14,069 bases of DNA from JAMQPK01 sp035937795 (GCA_035937795.1 DASZHO010000167.1:1-14069), one strand, 5' to 3'; positions 7,361-14,069 are shown, counted from the first letter of the stretch. The notes: generated by a model from the letters alone, not told the origin. Program-made: numbers and translations.

Positions 7361-9250
7361 ATGTCACCGACTGACGTAGCACCACAGGAAACTGCCCCCC
7401 CGCTCTCCAGCTCCCGGGTCGTCAACGATTTCAGCATTCAGGTCGCCACCGTTAACGGATCGGGCAGCCAGACCGCCAATCTCGTCCTCCTTCGCTCGAT
7501 CCTGTTGATGGGCGTCCCGGTCTCCGGGAAGAACATGTTCCCGTCCAACATAGCCGGTCTGCCGACCTGGTACACCATCCGGGCCAGCAAGCGCGGATAC
7601 GTCGGCCGCAAGAAGGAAGTCGACTTCCTGGTGGCGATGAACCCGGAAACGGCCAAGGAAGATGTGTTGACGCTGGAGGCCGGCGCCGCGGTCGTCTACG
7701 ACGAGCCTCTGAAGCTGAACACGCTGCGCTCGGATCTCACGTTTTATCCGGTGCCTTTCGACAAGCTGGTGACGCCGGTGTGCCCCGACGCCAAGCTCCG
7801 GCGCCTCGTGCGGAACATGATCTACGACGGCATCCTGGCGAAGCTCCTCGGCATCGAAATGGGGTTGATGGAACAGGCGCTCACCAGGCAGCTCGGCAAG
7901 AAAGCCAAGGCCGTGGCGCTGAACCAGGCCGCGCTGAAAGCGGGCTGGGATTTCGCGGCGGCGAACCTCCCCAAGCAGGATCCGTTTCACCTCGAGAAGA
8001 TGGACCTGACGACGGGGAAGATTCTGATCGAAGGCAACTCGGCCGCCGCCATCGGTTGCATGATGGCCGGCGTGACCGTGGTGGCGTGGTATCCCATCAC
8101 ACCCTCTTCCTCTCTGGTTGAATCGCTGATCGGGTACATGCGGAAATACCGCGTCGACAAGGCAACGGGAAAGGCGACGTTCGCGATCGTCCAGGCCGAA
8201 GATGAGATCGCCTCGCTCGGTATGGTGATCGGCGCAGGCTGGGCTGGGGCGCGCGCCATGACGGCCACGGCGGGTCCCGGCATTTCGCTGATGTCAGAAT
8301 TCGTCGGGCTCGGCTACTACGCGGAAACGCCGGCGGTGATTTTCGACGTGCAGCGCGTCGGGCCATCGACGGGCTTGCCGACGAGGACCGCGCAAGGCGA
8401 CCTGTTGAGCACGGCGTTCCTTTCCCACGGCGATACCCGGCACATCCTCTTGATTCCCAATTCGGTCGAAGAGTGCTACAGCATCGCGATGCAGGCCTTC
8501 GATATGGCCGAGCGATTCCAGACACCCGTGTTCGTGATGATGGACCTCGATCTTGGCATGAACAACTGGATGTCGGACGGCTTCAAGTATCCCGACAAGC
8601 CGATCGATCGCGGCAAGGTATTGACGCCCGACCTGTTGCGGAAGATCGGCGAGTGGGGACGCTACAAGGACGTCGACGGCGACGGCATTCCCTACCGCAC
8701 GGTTCCCGGCGACGGCATGCCGCCATTTTTCACGCGCGGCTCGGGCCACAACGCGAAGGCGCAATACAGCGAGCGTCCGGACGACTACGTCGAGAACGTC
8801 GATCGCCTCGCCCGGAAATTCGAGACGGCCCGGCAATACGTGCCCAGGCCGGTGGTCGAGACAGACGAGGAAGCGAAGATCGGCATCATCGGTTACGGCA
8901 CGTCGCACTGGGCAATCATCGAGAGTCGCGATCAGCTTCGCGAGGAAACCAGCGTGAAGACGTCGTATCTCCGCGTGCGCGCCTATCCGTTTACCGAGGA
9001 AATCACCCGGTTCATCGACGCGCACGATCGGATTTATATCGTCGAACAGAATCGAGACGGGCAGCTCGCCATGCTGTTGAGGCTGGAGCTGTCGCCCGAC
9101 CGCTGCAAGAAGCTCCGCAGCGTTCTCCATTACAGCGGATTGCCGATTGACGCCCGCAGCGTGACCGACGACATTCTGTCGCAGGAGGGCTTCGAAGTGG
9201 CCAGGCGGTTCACGCCCATATCGGGTTCATCAATGATCGGCGGCGAATGA
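7361..9250 (+). CDS. korA: 2-oxoacid (2-oxoglutarate):ferredoxin oxidoreductase, fused gamma-alpha subunit, 629 aa
   Basis: Subunit of the CoA-dependent enzyme that interconverts 2-oxoglutarate and succinyl-CoA + CO2 with ferredoxin-like electron carriers. Residues about 25-200 form the gamma (POR gamma-type) domain, containing NGSGSQTANLVLLR (32-45), GKNMFPSNIAGLPTWYTIR (56-74) and DFLVAMNPET (88-97). From about 222 the alpha pyrimidine-binding domain follows, with WYPITPSSSLVESL (243-256), VQAEDEIASLG (278-288) and TATAGPGISLMSE (301-313). A C-terminal transketolase-C-like domain covers about 490-600. The fused architecture is that of KorA in actinobacteria and acidobacteria. The ATG has AGGA 6 bp upstream. 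korB follows after 13 bp. Substrate is assigned as 2-oxoglutarate from the sucCD/sdh neighbourhood; another 2-oxoacid remains possible. No ferredoxin gene is in the window. Confidence 0.9.
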   Translation: MSPTDVAPQETAPPLSSSRVVNDFSIQVATVNGSGSQTANLVLLRSILLMGVPVSGKNMFPSNIAGLPTWYTIRASKRGYVGRKKEVDFLVAMNPETAKEDVLTLEAGAAVVYDEPLKLNTLRSDLTFYPVPFDKLVTPVCPDAKLRRLVRNMIYDGILAKLLGIEMGLMEQALTRQLGKKAKAVALNQAALKAGWDFAAANLPKQDPFHLEKMDLTTGKILIEGNSAAAIGCMMAGVTVVAWYPITPSSSLVESLIGYMRKYRVDKATGKATFAIVQAEDEIASLGMVIGAGWAGARAMTATAGPGISLMSEFVGLGYYAETPAVIFDVQRVGPSTGLPTRTAQGDLLSTAFLSHGDTRHILLIPNSVEECYSIAMQAFDMAERFQTPVFVMMDLDLGMNNWMSDGFKYPDKPIDRGKVLTPDLLRKIGEWGRYKDVDGDGIPYRTVPGDGMPPFFTRGSGHNAKAQYSERPDDYVENVDRLARKFETARQYVPRPVVETDEEAKIGIIGYGTSHWAIIESRDQLREETSVKTSYLRVRAYPFTEEITRFIDAHDRIYIVEQNRDGQLAMLLRLELSPDRCKKLRSVLHYSGLPIDARSVTDDILSQEGFEVARRFTPISGSSMIGGE

Positions 9251-9263
9251 GGATCGACAACCA

Positions 9264-10295
9264 ATGCCAACCGTGCCTCTAAAAGTGAATCGAATCGGAT
9301 TGGAGCCGCAGACCTACAAAGGCGGCAAGACGACGCTCTGCGCCGGGTGCGGACACAACGCGATTTCCGAGCGCATCATCGACGCGTTTTACGAGATGGG
9401 CATCGACCCCAAACAGGTCATCAAGCTGTCGGGCATCGGGTGTTCGAGCAAGAGTCCGGCCTACTTCCTGGGCGGGTCGCATGGGTTCAACGCCGTCCAC
9501 GGGCGCATGCCCTCGGTCGGCACGGGCGCGATGCTCGCCAATCAGAAACTGATCGCCATCGGCGTCAGCGGCGATGGGGATACCGGCGCGATCGGCATCG
9601 GCCAGTTCGTGCATCTGATGCGTCGCAATCTGCCCATCATCTACATCATCGAAGACAACGGCTGCTACGGCCTCACCAAGGGCCAGTTCTCGCCGACCGC
9701 CGACCTGGGCTCGAAGCTGAAAAACGGAGTGGTGAACGATCTCCCGCCGATCGATACCTGCGCCCTTGCGGTCGAGCTCGGCGCCACGTTTGTCGCCCGC
9801 TCGTTTTCGGGCGACAAGAAACAGTTGCTTGCGCTGCTGAAGGCCGCGCTGAGCCATCGCGGCACGGTGATGCTCGACGTCATTTCGCCCTGCGTCACCT
9901 TCAACGATCACGAAGGCTCCACCAAGAGCTACGCGTACGTGAAGGATCATGACGACGTGCTCGAGGGCGTGAGCTTCGTGCCCTACTTCGAGGATATCTC
10001 GGTCGACTACGAACCGGGCACGACCCAGGAGGTCAAGATGCACGACGGGTCGACGCTCATGCTGAAGAAGCTCGGCGAAGGATTCGACCCGACCGACAAG
10101 ATCGGGGCGCTGCGGACGCTGCACGAGGCCTCGCGCCGCGGCGAGTTTGCCACCGGGCTGATCTATATCGAGCCGGACCGGGACGACTTCCTGCAGTTGC
10201 TGAACGTGGTCGACGAGCCGCTGGCGAGCCTGCCGCTGGAGCGAATCCGTCCCCCGAAGACCGCGCTCGATGAAATCATGGAGAGTCTGCGGTAG
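9264..10295 (+). CDS. korB: 2-oxoacid (2-oxoglutarate):ferredoxin oxidoreductase beta subunit, 343 aa
   Basis: Thiamine diphosphate-binding beta subunit partner of the preceding gamma-alpha protein. CAGCGHN (Cys26, Cys29), IGCSS (Cys60) and SPCVTFNDH (Cys210) supply the four cysteines that bind the internal [4Fe-4S] cluster in this family. GDGDTGAIGIG (103-113) followed by EDNGCYGLTKGQ (130-141) is the ThDP/Mg motif. AVHGRMPSVGTG (77-88) is also typical. A C-terminal extension of about 100 residues beyond the core is normal for KorB. Translation probably uses GAGGA 11 bp upstream of the ATG. The stop codon is 1 bp from the end of the convergent small gene, with no terminator visible. Confidence 0.93.
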   Translation: MPTVPLKVNRIGLEPQTYKGGKTTLCAGCGHNAISERIIDAFYEMGIDPKQVIKLSGIGCSSKSPAYFLGGSHGFNAVHGRMPSVGTGAMLANQKLIAIGVSGDGDTGAIGIGQFVHLMRRNLPIIYIIEDNGCYGLTKGQFSPTADLGSKLKNGVVNDLPPIDTCALAVELGATFVARSFSGDKKQLLALLKAALSHRGTVMLDVISPCVTFNDHEGSTKSYAYVKDHDDVLEGVSFVPYFEDISVDYEPGTTQEVKMHDGSTLMLKKLGEGFDPTDKIGALRTLHEASRRGEFATGLIYIEPDRDDFLQLLNVVDEPLASLPLERIRPPKTALDEIMESLR

Positions 10296-10296
10296 T

Positions 10297-10494
10297 TCAG
10301 CCCTCCGTCCCATCCTCATTGGCGCCGATGACATCCTCGGCGATGGCAACTTTGTCCTTGGGTAGCCCATTGGCGTCGAGCGCGCCTGGCGCGTTCGAAT
10401 TGCTATTCTGCGTGTCTGTGGGTCGATCACCTTCCACGGCGCCCTTGTATTGATCCGGGTCAGTCGGTTTCGGCAGAACGGGCTGAACAGTCAT
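10297..10494 (-). CDS. Small acidic, probably disordered protein of unknown function, 65 aa
   Basis: I cannot assign a function. The protein is hydrophilic, rich in Asp/Glu, Pro, Asn and Gly (about 12 acidic against 5 basic residues), has a single Tyr and no Cys, Trp or Phe, and has no signal peptide or membrane segment, so disorder is likely. The C-terminal half, ALDANGLPKDKVAIAEDVIG followed by ANEDGTEG, looks constrained and resembles conserved hypothetical proteins I recall from soil bacteria; this was not checked. Support for a real gene: GGAG (10504-10501) 6 bp before ATG at 10494, a TATAAC hexamer on the same strand at 10517-10512, and a frame that fills exactly the gap between korB and ndk. 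It ends 1 bp from the korB stop. Confidence 0.6.
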   Translation of the reverse strand: MTVQPVLPKPTDPDQYKGAVEGDRPTDTQNSNSNAPGALDANGLPKDKVAIAEDVIGANEDGTEG

Positions 10495-10511
10495 CGTGTG
10501 CTCCGTTAGTG

Positions 10512-10519
10512 GTTATAAT
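10512..10519. promoter_or_regulatory. Symmetric -10 element shared by the small gene and ndk
   Basis: Plus-strand TATAAT (10514-10519) lies 11 bp before the ndk ATG. Minus-strand TATAAC (10517-10512) lies 17 bp before the small gene's ATG. They overlap by the core TATA, exactly as at 495-502. No good -35 is seen for either direction. The ndk transcript would be leaderless or have only a few leader bases. Confidence 0.45.
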
Positions 10520-10530
10520 TGGCCGCTTCG

Positions 10531-10950
10531 ATGGAACGCACATTCGCCATCATCAAACCAGACGCCACGTCCAGGCGGCTAACTGGGCGCATTCTTGAGC
10601 GCATCGAGGACGGCGGATTCCAGATCCGTGCCATGAAGATGATGCGGCTCAGCCGGGCCGAGGCCGAGGGGTTCTATGCGGTGCATCGGGATCGGCCCTT
10701 TTTTGAAGGCCTGACCGAGTTCATGTCGTCGGGCCCGATCGTCGCGCTCGTGCTGGAAGCGCCGGATGCGATCAAGAAATGGAGGACGCTCATGGGCGCG
10801 ACCGACCCGGCGAAGGCGGATCCGGGGACGATCCGGAAGGATTTTGCGACCTCGATTGGGGAGAACGCCACCCACGGGTCCGACGCGCCGGAGACCGCCG
10901 CCTTCGAAATTGGCTACTTCTTCCCGGGAATCGAGCTATCGGATGAGTGA
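10531..10950 (+). CDS. ndk: Nucleoside diphosphate kinase, 139 aa
   Basis: Transfers the gamma-phosphate of ATP to nucleoside diphosphates through a phosphohistidine, balancing (d)NTP pools in the cytoplasm. MERTFAIIKPDA (Lys9 in the conserved AIIKPDA strand), EGLTEFMSSGPIV (59-71), GATDPAKADPGTIR (89-102) and GENATHGSDAPETA (110-123) with the catalytic His115 are diagnostic. Length is typical. The start is ATG at 10531. An in-frame TTG at 10519 would add four residues but overlaps the -10 hexamer, so it is rejected. No Shine-Dalgarno sequence. First gene of a tight group with DUF2905 and dcd, two of whose members act on nucleotides. Confidence 0.96.
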   Translation: MERTFAIIKPDATSRRLTGRILERIEDGGFQIRAMKMMRLSRAEAEGFYAVHRDRPFFEGLTEFMSSGPIVALVLEAPDAIKKWRTLMGATDPAKADPGTIRKDFATSIGENATHGSDAPETAAFEIGYFFPGIELSDE

Positions 10951-11145
10951 ATGCCCAGGCTCCTTATCATCGCAGGCGCCGTGCTGATCGGCCTCGGGTT
11001 GTTGCTCTGGGCCGGCGTTCCGCTGGGCAGGCTGCCGGGCGACTTCATGGTGCGCAAAGGCCCCGTCACGTTCTACTTTCCACTGGTCACCTCGATCGTG
11101 ATCAGCGTCGTGCTCACGGTCTTGATGATGCTTTTTCGCCGCTGA
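10951..11145 (+). CDS. DUF2905-type small membrane protein, 64 aa
   Basis: A 64-residue protein with two hydrophobic segments (about 4-24 and 42-61), separated by a loop LGRLPGDFMVRKGPVTFYFP (25-44) that is the hallmark of the DUF2905 family. That family has no known function. ATG at 10951 immediately follows the ndk TGA, so translation is probably coupled to ndk. dcd begins 9 bp downstream. The short cytoplasmic or periplasmic loop with Arg/Lys and the RR C-terminus suggest a simple hairpin membrane protein. Why it sits between two nucleotide-metabolism genes is unclear. Confidence 0.85.
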   Translation: MPRLLIIAGAVLIGLGLLLWAGVPLGRLPGDFMVRKGPVTFYFPLVTSIVISVVLTVLMMLFRR

Positions 11146-11154
11146 CGATCGAAC

Positions 11155-11709
11155 ATGACGATCAAGTCCGACAGATGGATCCGCCGGATGGCCCACGAAC
11201 ACCTGATGATCGAGCCGTTTGTCGCCTCGCAGGTGCGCGGCAGCGCCATTTCGTACGGCGTCTCGTCATACGGCTACGACATCCGCGTGGCCGACGAATT
11301 CAAGGTGTTCACCAACATCAACAACACGGTCATCGATCCCAAGAATTTCGATCCGCGGTCGTTCGTCGATGTCAAGACCGACGTCTGCATCGTCCCGCCG
11401 AATTCCTTCGCGCTCGCGCGCTCGATCGAGTATTTTCGCATTCCGCGCGACGTGCTTACGGTGTGCCTCGGCAAATCGACGTACGCCCGCTGCGGGATCA
11501 TCGTCAACGTCACCCCCTTCGAGCCTGAATGGGAAGGGACGGTGACGCTCGAGATCTCGAACACGACGCCCCTGCCGGCGAAGATCTACGCCAACGAAGG
11601 GATTGCGCAAGTGCTCTTCTTCCAGAGCGACGAGCCATGCGAGATGTCGTACGCCGACAAGAAGGGGAAATATCAGGCGCAGCGGGGCGTCACGCTGCCC
11701 AAAATTTGA
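11155..11709 (+). CDS. dcd: dCTP deaminase, 184 aa
   Basis: Converts dCTP to dUTP, the first step of the main dTMP route in many bacteria. It begins MTIKSDRWIRRMA, then GVSSYGYDIRVADEF (35-49), IVPPNSFALARSIEYF (79-94), GKSTYARCGI (106-115) with conserved Arg112, and VTPFEPEWEGTVTLEISN (119-136) with the catalytic Glu133, ending GKYQAQRGVTLP (171-182). This closely follows the proteobacterial-type homotrimeric enzyme. Whether it also has dUTPase activity, as some homologues do, is not readable here. No Shine-Dalgarno sequence is evident, and the 9-bp gap from DUF2905 suggests read-through in an ndk-DUF2905-dcd operon. Confidence 0.95.
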   Translation: MTIKSDRWIRRMAHEHLMIEPFVASQVRGSAISYGVSSYGYDIRVADEFKVFTNINNTVIDPKNFDPRSFVDVKTDVCIVPPNSFALARSIEYFRIPRDVLTVCLGKSTYARCGIIVNVTPFEPEWEGTVTLEISNTTPLPAKIYANEGIAQVLFFQSDEPCEMSYADKKGKYQAQRGVTLPKI

Positions 11710-11735
11710 CGTAGATCGAAAATCCGTAGTAAAAG
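11706..11735 (+). promoter_or_regulatory. Candidate promoter for the HEAT-Rieske-cytochrome b operon
   Basis: TTGACG (11706-11711, spanning the dcd stop codon) is followed by an 18-bp spacer and TAAAAG (11730-11735). The -35 is good and the -10 matches 4 of 6. It would give a leader of about 40 nt. The alternative is read-through from dcd across the 71-bp gap. Confidence 0.25.
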
Positions 11736-11780
11736 TTACCGGATCTTTAACCCTTTGGTTTGGAATCTGTTACGTCTTCA

Positions 11781-12692
11781 ATGGAAAAGCTAGTCGAGCG
11801 AGAGGCGGCCCCTCGCAACCCGCTGGCCGCTGCGCCGGCCATTGCCGTTCAATTTTTCCTCATCCCCCTCCTCGTCATCGGCGCCACGGTGCTCCTGTAC
11901 GTCGGGTTTCGGAGCCTCCTGACCGAGGATCGATCGGCCCAGGAGTACCTGATCGACATCCAGTCCGGAGGCAGCAACCGCCGATGGCCGGCCGCCTACG
12001 AGCTGTCGCGGTTGATGGGCGACCCTCGGTTCGTCAAGAAAGAGGAAGCGACGCTGGCGCCGGAATTGGTGAGGGCATTTGCGGCTTCCGGGGCATCGGT
12101 TGACGACGATCCGCGGGTGAGACAGTATCTGGCGCTCGCTCTCGGGAGGCTGACACCGCCAATCCCTGCCGACGCGCGGAGCTTGTTGATCGAGGCGCTC
12201 AACGACAAGGACAGCCAGACGCGCATCAGCGCCATCTGGGCGCTTGGCTCGACGGGCGACGTCACGGTGGCGCCCCAGATCGAACGGATGTACGACTCGG
12301 ACGACGCTGGCGTGCGCAAGATGGCCGTGTATGCGCTTGGGTCGTTGCCGGCCGACGTCGGCGCTCCGACGCTCGTGAAGGCGCTGAACGACCAGCAGCC
12401 CGACGTGCAGTGGAACGCCGCAGTCGCGCTGGCGCGGCACGGCCGGCACGACGGCGTGCCGGTGCTTCGGCGAATGCTCGACCGAGACTTCGTCCAGCAT
12501 GCCGTCACCAGACAGCAGCAGGCGCAGGACGATTTGGACCCGGTCGGCGAAGTGATGATTAGCGGCCTCAGAGCCATCGCGGCGCTGAAGGAATCGAGTT
12601 TGTCCGAGCCTGTGAAGGCGCTGAGCCGCGACGACAAGAACCTCAAAGTACGGGAAGCGGCAACCGAAACCCTGAGAACCATTAATGGCTGA
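11781..12692 (+). CDS. Membrane-anchored HEAT-repeat protein, 303 aa, upstream of the Rieske gene
   Basis: Residues 1-20 are polar with Lys3, Arg7 and Arg12; about 21-46 form one hydrophobic helix (AIAVQFFLIPLLVIGATVLL); from about 65 to 300 come alpha-helical HEAT/PBS-lyase-type repeats. Recurring units include TRISAIWALGSTGDV (147-161), VRKMAVYALGSLPADV (178-193) and VQWNAAVALARHGRHD (209-224), each followed by a second helix. Such repeats bind proteins; no catalytic motif is seen. The gene overlaps the Rieske gene by 8 bp, so it is probably translationally coupled to it and may be an assembly factor or accessory subunit of the Rieske/cytochrome b complex (inference). ATG at 11781 is preferred over TTG at 11760. 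Ribosome binding site is weak. A large periplasmic domain is likely if the N-terminus is cytoplasmic. Confidence 0.8.
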   Translation: MEKLVEREAAPRNPLAAAPAIAVQFFLIPLLVIGATVLLYVGFRSLLTEDRSAQEYLIDIQSGGSNRRWPAAYELSRLMGDPRFVKKEEATLAPELVRAFAASGASVDDDPRVRQYLALALGRLTPPIPADARSLLIEALNDKDSQTRISAIWALGSTGDVTVAPQIERMYDSDDAGVRKMAVYALGSLPADVGAPTLVKALNDQQPDVQWNAAVALARHGRHDGVPVLRRMLDRDFVQHAVTRQQQAQDDLDPVGEVMISGLRAIAALKESSLSEPVKALSRDDKNLKVREAATETLRTING

Positions 12693-13530
12693 CGAAACGA
12701 AACCTCCAGTCCCTGCGCCGGCGGACAAACCGGCGGCATCCGCGGTGACGCCGGCGGCGCCCGCGGTGACGCCGCCAGTGTCCGTGGTGACGCCGGGGGC
12801 GCCCGCGGTGGCGCCCGCCCGTGCCCCGGCGGCATCGGCCGCTACGCCGGCATCGCCAGTGGCTCCTGCCGCACCCGCGGCACCCAGACCGCCGGCACCG
12901 GCCGCTGCGACGCATGCGGCGCCACCGAGACCGCCCGCGCCGGCGGCACCCACGGTCGACCTGGCGGGCAAAACGACGACGGCGGCGGCCGCTGCTGCCA
13001 AGGTCAGCTCGCGCGATCCCGACGACACGTCGCCGCTGGTCTCGCGCCGCGCGTGGCTCGGCCTGGCCTGGGGTTCGTTCACGGCGGCGTCTGTGGCCGC
13101 GCTGGCTGCCACGGGCCGCTTCATGTTCCCGAATGTGCTGAACGAGCCGCCGCAGCAGTTCAAGGTCGGGTTACCCGCCGATTACGGCATGGGCGTCGAC
13201 GAGCGGCACAAGGAGTCCGACGGCGTCTGGATCATCCGCACGAACGAAGACATCGTTCAGCACGCCAGCGGGTTCTACGTGCTGATCAGCACGTGTACCC
13301 ACCTGGGCTGCACGCCGAACTATCTGTCCGCGGAGAACAAGTTCAAGTGCCCGTGCCACGGCAGCGGTTTCCGCATTACCGGAATCAATTTCGAGGGTCC
13401 CGCGCCGCGGCCGCTCGAGCGCGCGCGAGTGGTGCTGGCCGAGGACGGTCAGCTCCTCGTCGACAAGAGCCACCACTATCAGTACGAGCTGGGGCAGTGG
13501 ATCGATCCGGAAGCGTTTCTGAAGCTCTGA
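12685..13530 (+). CDS. Rieske iron-sulfur protein of a quinol:cytochrome c reductase-type complex, 281 aa
   Basis: Electron carrier from quinol to cytochrome c in a bc1/b6f-like complex. Residues 1-118 are an unusual Pro/Ala-rich tail. SRRAWLGLAWGSF (120-132) plus the hydrophobic stretch to about 148 form a twin-arginine signal anchor (Arg121, Arg122), expected since Rieske proteins are exported folded by Tat. The cluster domain has CTHLGC (204-209) and CPCHGSGF (222-229): Cys204, His206, Cys222 and His225 bind the [2Fe-2S] centre, and Cys209-Cys224 form the stabilising disulfide. FEGPAPRPL (236-244) is the Pro loop. The start at 12685 overlaps the HEAT gene end. Cytochrome b follows after 15 bp. 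Symbols petA or qcrA are used for relatives; the exact subtype is not settled. Confidence 0.92.
   Translation: MADETKPPVPAPADKPAASAVTPAAPAVTPPVSVVTPGAPAVAPARAPAASAATPASPVAPAAPAAPRPPAPAAATHAAPPRPPAPAAPTVDLAGKTTTAAAAAAKVSSRDPDDTSPLVSRRAWLGLAWGSFTAASVAALAATGRFMFPNVLNEPPQQFKVGLPADYGMGVDERHKESDGVWIIRTNEDIVQHASGFYVLISTCTHLGCTPNYLSAENKFKCPCHGSGFRITGINFEGPAPRPLERARVVLAEDGQLLVDKSHHYQYELGQWIDPEAFLKL
12739..12822 (+). repeat. 21-bp in-frame tandem repeat (4 units) in the Rieske N-terminal tail
   Basis: Four consecutive 21-bp units encode the heptapeptides SAVTPAA, PAVTPPV, SVVTPGA and PAVAPAR (residues 19-46). The DNA units share a CCGCGGTGACGCCG-like core with a few substitutions. Beyond them the Ala/Pro-rich sequence continues to about residue 90 without a clear unit. 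The pattern indicates expansion by slippage or unequal exchange. Confidence 0.75.
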
Positions 13531-13545
13531 GAAGAGAATTCAAAC

Positions 13546-14069
13546 ATGGCCACAGAAGTCAAGACCGTCAAACCGAAGGAGAGCGCCGGCACGCGCGCGT
13601 GGAACTGGCTCACGGAAACCCAGGTCTGGACCTCCGTATTCCGGCACGACCGGCCCGACACCGATCGCAACCGCGTGCTCGTGATGTTGTCGAACATCTT
13701 TCTCCATCTGCATCCGGTGCGCATCAGAAAGTCGGGCGTGAAGCTGCGCTACACGTGGTGCATGGGCGGGCTCAGCTTCTTTCTCTTCCTGTCGCTGACG
13801 CTCACGGGCCTGTTGCTGATGTTCTACTACCGGCCGACGCTCGAGTACGCCTACACCGACATCGTCGGTCTGCGCGAGCACGTCCCTCTGGGCATCATGC
13901 GCGAAATGCACCGGTGGGGCGCCCACGCCATGGTCATCACGGTGTGGCTGCACATGTTTCGCGTGTTCATGACCGGATCGTACAAGCCGCCGCGCGAGTT
14001 CAACTGGTCGGTTGGCGTGATCATGCTGGTGCTGACGCTGCTCCTGTCGTTCACCGGCTACCTGCTGCC
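13546..14069 (+). CDS. Cytochrome b (b6-like N-terminal part), 174 residues, cut by window end
   Basis: Membrane subunit of the quinol-oxidising complex. ATG at 13546 is preceded by GAAGAG about 11 bp upstream and lies 15 bp after the Rieske stop. The N-terminus is a cytoplasmic amphipathic region with FLHLHPVRI (about 52-60). The first transmembrane helix spans about 73-94. The second begins REMHRWGAHAMVITVWLHMF: His122 and His136, 14 residues apart, are the expected ligands of the two b haems on this helix. TGSYKPPREFNW (143-154) matches the cytochrome b/b6 signature after helix B. A third helix begins around 157. The remaining helices, with the other haem ligands and the quinol-oxidation loop, lie beyond the window. 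Split (b6 + subunit IV) or full-length b cannot be decided. Confidence 0.9.
   Translation, partial: MATEVKTVKPKESAGTRAWNWLTETQVWTSVFRHDRPDTDRNRVLVMLSNIFLHLHPVRIRKSGVKLRYTWCMGGLSFFLFLSLTLTGLLLMFYYRPTLEYAYTDIVGLREHVPLGIMREMHRWGAHAMVITVWLHMFRVFMTGSYKPPREFNWSVGVIMLVLTLLLSFTGYLL

Noticed and set aside
9279..10430. 383-codon minus-strand frame opposite korB
   Set aside because: Antisense to korB with all its cysteine and ThDP motifs; composition typical of a shadow frame.
10519..10530. TTG start for ndk, four codons upstream
   Set aside because: It overlaps the TATAAT hexamer, adds residues outside the family's usual start, and the ATG at 10531 fits the conserved MERTFAIIKPDA beginning.
11760..11780. 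TTG start for the HEAT-repeat gene
   Set aside because: No ribosome binding site for TTG, and the ATG seven codons later gives a normal polar N-terminus before the membrane helix.
11790..13163. 457-codon minus-strand frame opposite the HEAT and Rieske genes
   Set aside because: Its Ala/Gly-rich stretch is the complement of the Rieske Pro/Ala tail. No motif or ribosome binding site supports it, and the plus-strand genes are clearly real.

Overview
The window is GC-rich bacterial chromosomal DNA carrying ordinary housekeeping genes, with no sign of a phage, transposon, CRISPR array, tRNA or rRNA. The combination of an OFOR-type 2-oxoglutarate oxidoreductase with a fused gamma-alpha subunit, a B-type (single cytochrome b) succinate dehydrogenase, a Rieske/cytochrome b complex with a HEAT-repeat partner, and degenerate 7-bp repeats at gene junctions fits an uncultured-type Acidobacteriota (Vicinamibacteria-like) genome. 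That placement is inference, not demonstrated here.

Layout. 1-482 (-) is the 5' part of serA. A 286-bp intergenic region (483-768) holds a symmetric -10 element, three inverted repeats and a pyrimidine-rich 7-bp repeat array. mdh (769-1695, +) converges on the sdhCAB operon (1756-5101, -, order sdhC-sdhA-sdhB with 4-bp overlaps). A 71-bp divergent promoter region separates sdhC from sucCD (5173-7242, +). korAB (7361-10295, +) follows from its own promoter. A small acidic protein gene (10297-10494, -) ends 1 bp from korB and is divergent from the ndk-DUF2905-dcd group (10531-11709, +). The right end is a respiratory operon: membrane-anchored HEAT-repeat protein (11781-12692), Rieske iron-sulfur protein (12685-13530) and a cytochrome b cut by the window end (13546-14069).

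How the genes fit together. mdh, sdhCAB, sucCD and korAB cover oxaloacetate/malate and then fumarate/succinate/succinyl-CoA/2-oxoglutarate; only fumarase is missing from this arm. Because 2-oxoglutarate is handled by a ferredoxin-type oxidoreductase and not by the irreversible dehydrogenase complex, this branch could run in either direction. Quinol made by the SDH would be reoxidised by the Rieske/cytochrome b complex.

The least ordinary material is non-coding: three heptamer arrays with different units, one of which encodes the C-terminal tail of SucC; near-symmetric -10 elements at two divergent junctions; overlapping divergent sdh/suc promoters; and several starts that lie so close to their -10 elements that leaderless or near-leaderless transcripts are predicted.
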